From DATKMS01 sp041497995 (lineage in GTDB: Bacteria; Desulfobacterota; Binatia; HRBIN30), in the NCBI GenBank assembly GCA_041497995.1, contig JBGQHM010000307.1, forward strand, positions 1-8,024: 8,024 nucleotides of DNA. The letters are read 5' to 3'. The position numbers and the translations under genes were made by a program. Shown piece by piece: positions 6,270-8,024 of the stretch. Within the stretch, counting starts at the first letter, position 1. The number at the start of each line of letters is the position of its first letter. Below the pieces are notes generated by a model that made no database searches, was not told where the DNA came from, and worked only from the letters and a program-made list of their open reading frames with translations.

Positions 6270-6637
6270 CACTGGAAGTCTTGTTGACGACGGCGCCGCC
6301 GCAGGTGCAGCCGTGGATCGAAATGCATCGCCGCATCTCGCCGGATCGCGGCGCCGACCTCATTCGGTCGTTCGCAAAGATGCAGCGTATGTCGCTCGAC
6401 TATGAAATCCCTGCGTCGGCGCTGGCATCGATTTCCGCCCCGACGCTGGTGATGGCGGGCGATCAAGACCTCATCCCGGTGACGCACACAGTTGAAATCT
6501 GGTCGGCGATCGCGCGAGCGCAACTCTGCATTGCGCCAGGGGCGAGTCACTTCTGGCTGCAGGAAATGCCGGATCTCGCCAACCGAATCGTGCTCGACTT
6601 CCTCGTGGGTCAAACCATGAGTGCTTTGGAAGCGTAG
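6257..6637 (+). pseudogene. C-terminal remnant of an alpha/beta hydrolase
   Basis: The product, up to 126 residues from GTG 6257 or 123 from ATG 6266, matches only the last half of an alpha/beta-hydrolase. It starts in a helical cap-like stretch (IEMHRRISPDRGADLIRSFA). It then has the late strand and acid motif ISAPTLVMAGDQDLIP (D69 or D71) and the catalytic-histidine motif PGASHFWLQEMPDLANRIVL (H98). The nucleophile elbow GxSxG and the oxyanion region, normally in the first 120 or so residues, are absent. The frame is open only back to a TGA at 6197-6199, without an ATG. Without the nucleophile it cannot be an ordinary hydrolase, so I call it a decayed gene; translation from the coupled ATG at 6266 remains possible. 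It follows vapC by 92 bp and is on the same strand. Confidence 0.7.
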
Positions 6638-6641
6638 CGCG

Positions 6642-6660
6642 AGCGTGCCTGTCACACGCT
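6642..6660. terminator. Short stem-loop after the hydrolase remnant
   Basis: AGCGTG (6642-6647) pairs perfectly with CACGCT (6655-6660) over a 7-nt loop, starting 5 nt after the stop codon at 6637. There is no T-tract, so it is at best a weak or Rho-assisted terminator or an RNA-stabilising hairpin. Confidence 0.25.
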
Positions 6661-6744
6661 GACGCAACGGCAGGCCGTACTCTTCATCGAACGTTGAAAC
6701 AGCCCACCGCAAGGCGCCTACGACTAGAGTCTGGAGGTGTGGTA

Positions 6745-6759
6745 GAGAGATCGTCTCTC
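6745..6759. promoter_or_regulatory. Perfect 6-bp-arm inverted repeat upstream of the GNAT gene
   Basis: GAGAGA, TCG, TCTCTC forms a 15-bp inverted repeat ending 14 nt before the ATG at 6774. It could be an operator or a hairpin masking the ribosome binding region. No clear SD lies between it and the start. Confidence 0.3.
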
Positions 6760-6773
6760 AACGGGCACTCTTG

Positions 6774-7193
6774 ATGGTACTGACGATTCGACCATTCGAC
6801 GAACGCGACGAGGCCGCAGTGGTGGCGCTGTGGAGCGCCGCGTTCCCACACCAATCGCCGCGCAATGACCCTCAGGCCATCATCCGGCAGAAGCGTCGCG
6901 CGCAACCGGAGCTCTTCCTCGTCGGCGAAGTGGAGGGGCGCGCCGTTGCGACGGTACTCGCAGGCTACGACGGCCACCGCGGCTGGGTGTATCACGTCGC
7001 CGTCGCCGCCGATGCGCGGCGCCGCGGTCACGGTGGCGCCATGATGGCCGCCGCTGCAGACCGACTCCGCGCGCTGGGGTGCCCGAAGATCAACCTGCAG
7101 ATCAACCGCTCAAACGCCGAGGCCGTCGCCTTCTACGAAGCCTTGGGTTACGCCGTCGAGGACCGCATCAGCATGGGAAAGGTATTGTCATGA
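6774..7193 (+). CDS. GNAT-family N-acetyltransferase, YpeA-like
   Basis: This 139-residue single-domain GNAT would transfer an acetyl group from acetyl-CoA to an amine; the substrate is unknown. The N-terminus LTIRPFDERDEAAVVALW is the usual first strand and helix. A PRNDPQAIIRQKRR stretch, FLVGEVEGRAVATVLAGYDG and HRGWVYHVAVAADARRRGHG follow; the last carries the acetyl-CoA pyrophosphate loop (RRRGHG, of the Q/RxxGxG/A kind). LGCPKINLQI and NAEAVAFYEALGYAVED complete the fold. The pattern NDP, GYDGHRG and GCPKI closely resembles the E. coli YpeA group as I remember it. I use the ATG at 6774 rather than the TTG just before it. Its TGA (7191-7193) overlaps the ATG of the next gene, so the two are translationally coupled and probably one operon. 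Confidence 0.88.
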   Translation: MVLTIRPFDERDEAAVVALWSAAFPHQSPRNDPQAIIRQKRRAQPELFLVGEVEGRAVATVLAGYDGHRGWVYHVAVAADARRRGHGGAMMAAAADRLRALGCPKINLQINRSNAEAVAFYEALGYAVEDRISMGKVLS

Positions 7194-7945
7194 ACACACA
7201 GCAGACATGGGATCCCGAACGCTACGCCCGCAACGCCCGCTTCGTTGCGGACCTCGGCATGCCGGTCGTCGAGCTGCTCGATCCCAAGCCCGGTGAGCGT
7301 ATCCTCGATGTCGGGTGCGGCGACGGCGCGCTCACCGAGAAACTTGTTGCCATGGGCTGTACGGTCGTTGGTGTCGACGGCAGCGCCGCACAGGTCGACG
7401 CCGCCCGCGCGCGCGGGCTCGAGTGCCACATCATGGACGGCGAGCATCTCGCGTTTGCCAACGAGTTCGACGCCGTCTTCAGCAACGCGGCACTGCATTG
7501 GATGAAGCGCGCCGACGCGGTGATCGCCGGCGTGTGGCGGGCGCTCAAACCAGATGGCCGCTTCGTCGCCGAGTGCGGCGGCTACGGCTGCGTGGCAACC
7601 ATCGAAGGCGCCCTTGTGAGCGCGCTCAATCGCCGCGGCATCGATGGCGCCCGCGCCAATCCTTGGTACTTCCCGACGACGGACGACTATGGAGGCCGGC
7701 TCCAGGCGCGTGGATTTTGCATCGACTCGATCGCGCTCATTCCGCGGCCGACGCCGTTGCCCGGCGACATCACCGGCTGGTTGGACACCTTCGCCGAGAG
7801 CTTCACGGCGGTGCTCCCCGCCGACCAGCGCGCCGGCTTCATCGATGAAGTCAGAGAGGCCGTGCGCCCCACCCTCTGCGATGCGCAGGGAAATTGGAGC
7901 GCCGACTACGTGCGGCTGCGCTTTGCAGCGACCAAACCTCGCTGA
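7190..7945 (+). CDS. Class I SAM-dependent methyltransferase (trans-aconitate-methyltransferase-like fold)
   Basis: The 251-residue product starts at the ATG at 7190, set by GGGAAAGG (7175-7182) 7 nt upstream and by the ATGA overlap with the GNAT stop. Residues 38-46 (ILDVGCGDG) are motif I, the SAM-binding glycine loop. D63 (VVGVDGS) is the acidic residue that binds the ribose hydroxyls, D83 (IMDGEHLAFA) lies by the adenine, and FDAVFSNAALHWM (93-105) is the post-motif strand with the ALHW signature of Tam/UbiE-type enzymes. LKPDGRFVAE (119-128) follows. The length and the C-terminal helical part are as usual for this class, so it looks complete. The methyl acceptor cannot be told from sequence. 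Coupling with an acetyltransferase suggests two modifications of one metabolite or protein, which is inference. Confidence 0.9.
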   Translation: MNTQQTWDPERYARNARFVADLGMPVVELLDPKPGERILDVGCGDGALTEKLVAMGCTVVGVDGSAAQVDAARARGLECHIMDGEHLAFANEFDAVFSNAALHWMKRADAVIAGVWRALKPDGRFVAECGGYGCVATIEGALVSALNRRGIDGARANPWYFPTTDDYGGRLQARGFCIDSIALIPRPTPLPGDITGWLDTFAESFTAVLPADQRAGFIDEVREAVRPTLCDAQGNWSADYVRLRFAATKPR

Positions 7946-8024
7946 GCGCGAAGGCCCGTGCTTCACGGCGTGCCGGGCTGAACACCTTCGTTCAAGATCC
8001 GCCCCCGGAACGTACTGAATTGTA
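7946..8024. other. Trailing intergenic sequence
   Basis: No gene is seen after the methyltransferase stop. GCCCG (7954-7958) could pair with CGGGC (7974-7978) over a 15-nt loop, but there is no T-tract, so I do not call a terminator. Confidence 0.3.

Noticed and set aside
7079..7189. Upstream extension of the methyltransferase
   Set aside because: The extra 37 residues overlap the conserved end of the GNAT and are Arg-rich. The ATG at 7190 has an SD and the ATGA junction.
7148..7966. Minus-strand ORF of 272 codons
   Set aside because: It is antisense to the methyltransferase with intact motif I and shows no recognisable family.

Overview
The window is GC-rich bacterial chromosomal DNA with short, mostly SD-led genes. 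A Sec/Tat-type exported protein and a probable lipoprotein point to a Gram-negative cell. The gene content (large secreted carbohydrate-active-type protein, N-acyl-D-amino-acid-deacylase-like lipoprotein, VapBC module, GNAT and methyltransferases) would suit an environmental bacterium such as an acidobacterium, myxobacterium-like or related lineage. That assignment is a guess, because no phylogenetic marker is present. I saw no rRNA, tRNA, CRISPR array or insertion sequence.

Layout. The minus strand from 2744 to the left edge is one uninterrupted reading frame of 914 codons that runs off the window. It encodes a secreted glycoside-hydrolase-like protein with a signal peptide, a beta-sandwich, seven tandem 50-residue repeats that look like a beta-propeller, and a TIM-barrel-like catalytic region cut by the window edge. 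A spacer of about 580 bp follows (2745-3323). Its right part holds a probable frameshifted small gene whose stop overlaps the next start codon.

On the plus strand there follow: an O-methyltransferase that keeps only its dimerisation/winged-helix half (3324-3845); a complete amidohydrolase lipoprotein (3887-5377); a VapB/VapC-type toxin-antitoxin pair behind a promoter overlapped by inverted repeats (5474-6164); a beheaded alpha/beta-hydrolase remnant (about 6257-6637); and a translationally coupled pair, a YpeA-like GNAT acetyltransferase and a class I SAM methyltransferase (6774-7945).

How they work together: only two groups look like true functional units, vapBC and the GNAT-methyltransferase pair. 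The rest is a patchwork. Two truncated enzymes flank the amidohydrolase/TA block and suggest past recombination or decay. The most unusual object is the glycoside-hydrolase-like protein with a seven-blade propeller apparently inserted between the two halves of its N-terminal domain. No clearly new defence or mobile system is evident.
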